From contig NC_085067.1 in assembly GCF_963662255.1 (NCBI RefSeq), forward strand, positions 8,453,148 to 8,517,147: DNA of 64,000 nt. The letters are read 5' to 3'. Below the pieces are notes generated by a model. That model saw only the letters and a program-made list of their open reading frames with translations, searched no databases and was not told the DNA's origin. The stretch's first letter is position 1. Every line of letters begins with the position of its first letter. Of the stretch, positions 60,441-64,000 are shown piece by piece. Both the position numbers and the translations under genes were made by a program. The DNA is from Cinclus cinclus. Its lineage: Eukaryota > Chordata > Aves > Passeriformes > Cinclidae.

Positions 60441-63187
60441 ACTGGAGACAACAAGGAATATGTGATATTTTAAAATAATTGGGTGGCTTTCTGTGTTGTA
60501 ATCAGGAAAGGAGGAGAACTGTATTATTCATGTGAGTTCATGGGGCAGGCCTGGTAGGTTCTGTGGCTCTGGGACTGATGTCTGTGTCTAAAGCCCAAGC
60601 ATTAATTCTAGCTATAGAAAAAATATGCAAAAACGCATTTAGGGAGATTTTGTATGTGCTCTGCTGTCAATCACAAAGGACTCTGAAGTCTTGAGAGCTA
60701 CCAGATCTGATTTTAAAATGTAAGTAACTACAATAACCACACTCAAGTTATGGAAAGTCCTTTTGAAAAAAAAGCAATGCTGTCTGCTCTGACTATTGTT
60801 GCTGCCCAGTGTTGATTTCAGTAAAGTTATCTATTCAATAATACTGAAAGTTTTTCTCTTAAAAACCAGGCATACAAAATCCCCAAATCCACACACTCAC
60901 ATTTAACATTATCTGTGTATGAAGGTATCTTGTTGAAAGAAATAAATTATGAAGAGGTTTCCTAAATAATTCAACAGATAGAGTAAACAAAAATTATGAT
61001 TTCCTGCAAAACACCCTCAACTTGCTAGCATTTTATTCCTGTGGTAACACATGTGGATTCTGTATTTTGAGGCTTTAATTTTAAGCACACAGCATCCTGT
61101 CCTTTGTCAAAGCAGTGTTCCAGATGCAGAGTAATGTCTTAAAACCATGACAAATGTTGTGCATCCTTCCAAATTCCTCCTGTAAATTAAAGTAGCTGTA
61201 TGCTAATGTCCTAATGTTTACTGTAAAACTGTTCCTGTTATAAAATAAAACATCCTAGTGTCAGCCAGTGAGCGTGGCTTTGAAAACAAGATTTTATATT
61301 TGTTAGTTAATGCTGTCGATGTGATGAAAGGTTAAAGCAGGAAACCTGTTAAATAGTCAGTTCAGCTGATCAGAAAAAATACAAAAAACCCCCAATGGTG
61401 TGGATACAATGACAGATTTCTTACGTGTAGCCTAATTTATTTAGATGAATTTTTCTTATTCAGCAATGCCTTCTCTTAATGCCTTGATGTCACTTTGCTA
61501 AACACAAATTCATATTTAAGATCAATTTTAACTCTTTCTTCAGTAGTAAGAGCAGCTCATGAGAGAACAAATACCAGGTAAAATTAAATGCTTCCAAAGG
61601 ACAAGAAGTTTTCATTCTTAAGGTATTCACTTATTTTCTCTTCCAGTATTGGAATAACACTCACAGTCTGTTGTAAGACTTTGCAACAGGTAGAATAAGT
61701 TACTGCAGCTAAGCCAGCTTTTACGTTTATTTGGTCCTTGGGGGATGCTGGAAAAAGAAGTAAATGAGACCCCACTGATTTAGTATTGAGTCCCTCAAAT
61801 GTGTTAACTTAGTGTGTGATTTATATGTTCCCTTCCTCACATACACCCTCCACAAAGGCAAATCCAGTCAGGATTTGGAGTTATGCTGTATTTGTTGCTA
61901 TGATTCCAGTGAATTGTTTCAATTTCTTACTTTATGTGAAAGAAAAGCTAAGCAAGGTGAATTACAACAAAGTATTTCAATTAAAGCTGTATTTGACCCA
62001 TACTGCAGTGCTATATACTGCTATATGCAGAGTTTCATGTGTTGTTTTTCATAATATTAACAACATTTCTCATTGTGAATGTGATTGCAGTAATTGCTCC
62101 CTACCAAAAGCTGACGCTGCTGTGGGAGGGGATGGGCAGGAACTTCTGCATTCACAGTTTAGGAGAACATTAAAGTGAGCTCAGGAGTCAGACAGCAGGT
62201 CAGTGCCAGAGTCAGGAAGAGAAATTACTTTCTCTTTCTCATTTCAAATGCTAAAAATCCTGAATTATATCCATCTGCACAATATTTCTCCAGGATGACG
62301 TGTCCTGCTGCATCCTTCCAGCTGAGCCACATCAGAGGGAGTACCCAGGGCTGGCAGTGCTGCAGTGGGCTGCACAGCCACTGGCTTGCTTAAGATCACT
62401 CAGCAAACTTTCTTTTCCTTCCCTTTCCATCCTTATAGTGTATGAATTTGCCTTTGCCTTTCTTGAGTGTGCACAATAATAGGAAATGTGTTCAGCTGCC
62501 TTGGTGAAGAGTGGAGGAGCCTTGGCCTTAGCCCTGGCAAGAGGCAGCACAGCAAGATCAGGCTGAGAGTCAGTGCCAGCCCTGGCTGCCCTGTGGGCAC
62601 AGAAGGAAGGTAAGAACTGTTCCTCCAGGTGCAATTGCTTTCCTCAGGGCTGAGAAAAGAGCACTTTGTACAGCACCAGGCTGTGTCACACAGACAAACA
62701 GTGGAGTTCTCTACGTGGTCAAACTGCTCATGGATTTGACTTTACTCCCTGTGTTGGAGTACACTGAAAGTGAATTCAGTGCCACTGCCCTCTTCCAGCC
62801 TGGGGGTTCAGCCTGGCTTGCTCTGCTGGGCAGGGAGGGTGAGCAGTGGGAGCAGTGCTGGCTGTGAGCTGGCTCAGCTGGTGTTTTACACACTAAAATC
62901 CCCCCCAACAATCTGTCTGTACTGTGTTCTGAGAATCCTCCCTCCCAGCACCACTGAGCCTGCTGGTTTAGTGCCATTCCCCAGCTCCAGGGGATACAAA
63001 TTTTGTTCCTGGCAGGCTGCAGTTGTGTCCTGCTGGCCCCACGAAGGCGCTGGGGAATGACCACGAGCTTGGTGCAACAGCAGCCTGGTCTTCTCACTGT
63101 GGGGAAAACACAGCTCTGAAATCACCCAGTCATTTTTGTGAAACAACGTGTTCAAGATTGATTACTCACTTCTGGAATCTGTTGCAG
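60441..63187. other. Non-coding DNA, no gene seen
   Basis: AT-rich to about 62100, then mixed. Overlapping short frames without domains. A donor-like GGAAGGTAAGAAC at 62606-62618 has no convincing acceptor upstream. Confidence 0.5.
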
Positions 63188-63268
63188 CTGAAAGGGGAGC
63201 TGTTTAAAGACTTACGGGAGCAGCGAGTCAGGGTCACCCACGTAAATCAGTGCCTGCTGACAAGAAAT
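63188..63268 (+). CDS. Candidate internal coding exon, 81 nt, unknown protein
   Basis: The best exon-like segment in the window. It follows TCTGGAATCTGTTGCAG (acceptor ending 63187) and ends ACAAGAAAT before GTAAGT, a consensus donor. Of three + frames exactly one is open. It gives 27 codons, phase 0 at both ends: LKGELFKDLREQRVRV, then THVNQCLLTRN. The peptide looks helical and strongly charged, with heptad-like Leu/Phe spacing suggesting a coiled coil or helical segment. Three CpGs survive in 81 bases against a CpG-poor background, as often seen in coding sequence. I cannot name the protein. If real, the host gene is on the + strand and most of the window would be intron. Confidence 0.42.
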
Positions 63269-64000
63269 GTAAGTTTGCCTTCCTTGTTGGGAAAGCCTGC
63301 ACAACTGGATATGTCGAAATCTTAATGGTGCTTTTCCTTAGTATTTGATACAGCTAATAAAAAAACCTCAAACAACAAAACTCCCTCACCACAAGCTTTA
63401 ATTATTTTATGAAATCAGCAGAAATGTCTCAAGACTTAACATTTGAAAAAAAGCTTCTGTTGTTCAAAACCAAATCCCTCCCTCTGTGTATGTACAAATA
63501 CTTGATTTGCATTCATTTAATATTTCAACTAGCTATATTTGGAAAAATCATTATCAGAAGCATCCTTGCTGGTAAATGAGCTCAGCAGAGCAGGAAGATG
63601 ACAGGGAATCAGAGGCAGCACTTCAGGGATATAGAATGAAAGAGTTGCTGCATCAAGTTCAGGAAGGTGCCTCCAGTGGAGGAGCAGGAGGCAAAATCCT
63701 ACTCATCTCCCTGGTTTGCTGTAGGGACAGCAAAACCATACTGCAAGCATGAGTTTCCTTCCACACTGCCTTCTGGAGTGAGCCCAACTGGTCCTAGAGG
63801 AAAACATAAACCTGTTCTTAGGGGAGTTTATTACAAACTGTACCCAGCCTCTATGGGTAAATCCATCTCTACCCTGGTCCTTCCACCCAGGAGAGCCCTG
63901 TGCTACCAGCCCAGGTAGCTGCTGACTGTTTCATGGCACCAGAGGTTACCTGAGTGTGCTCCTGTCCCACACTGTGAGCACCCTGTGCACACCCCATGCT
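63269..64000. other. Non-coding DNA or intron, no gene seen
   Basis: Contains an 83-codon + frame (63667-63918) rich in Pro, Lys and Tyr with no recognised domain or clear splice sites. The window ends in this region. Confidence 0.4.

Overview
The window reads as nuclear DNA of a bird. The evidence is three antisense 3' ends and one sense 3' part of CR1 LINEs with the avian-type terminus, LTRs and an ERVL-type pol remnant of the kind common in birds (especially passerines), a CpG-poor, AT-leaning background, and no dense coding. Nothing looks bacterial: no operons, ribosome-binding-site pattern, rRNA, tRNA or CRISPR. The species, and whether this is a long intron or an intergenic stretch, cannot be settled from the sequence alone.

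I recognise no complete host protein-coding gene. What can be supported is: (1) mobile-element remains: CR1 at 12601-12885 (-), 31341-31520 (-), 42455-43418 (+) and 60151-60440 (-); a probable solo LTR at 13687-14285 (+); an eroded ERVL provirus at about 23720-25763 (+) with a recognisable LTR, primer-binding region and broken pol; and a well-preserved 622-bp solo LTR at 33919-34540 (-) flanked by perfect 6-bp target-site duplications. (2) Tandem repeats: a 73-bp minisatellite (658-1015), a 21-bp triplet (4020-4082), a C-rich tract (28015-28067), an 11-bp minisatellite with higher-order structure (49690-50447), a pure (TTCC)n tract (54608-54797) and a pure (TTCCC)n tract (59452-59689). (3) Several short stretches on the + strand that look like exons because good splice signals bracket an open frame: 10799-10891, 18261-18290, 35409-35444, 38006-38098, 38404-38474 and 63188-63268. 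The last is the most convincing. None was matched to a known protein, and each could be chance. (4) AT-rich, homeodomain-motif-rich blocks that resemble conserved non-coding elements (9420-9860, 21180-21425, 32160-32360, 36580-36870, 40255-40490, 57640-57930). These are judged from composition only.

The longest open frames in the window (303 codons at 49613-50524, and the 121-143 codon frames over the pyrimidine tracts) are products of stop-free tandem repeats, not genes. I see no coherent new multi-gene system. The items most worth checking are the young solo LTR, the 11-bp array with eight T-box-like half-sites, the long uninterrupted AAGGG/CCCTT tract and the candidate exons. If the exons are real, all lie on the + strand and would suggest a large + strand gene passing through the window.
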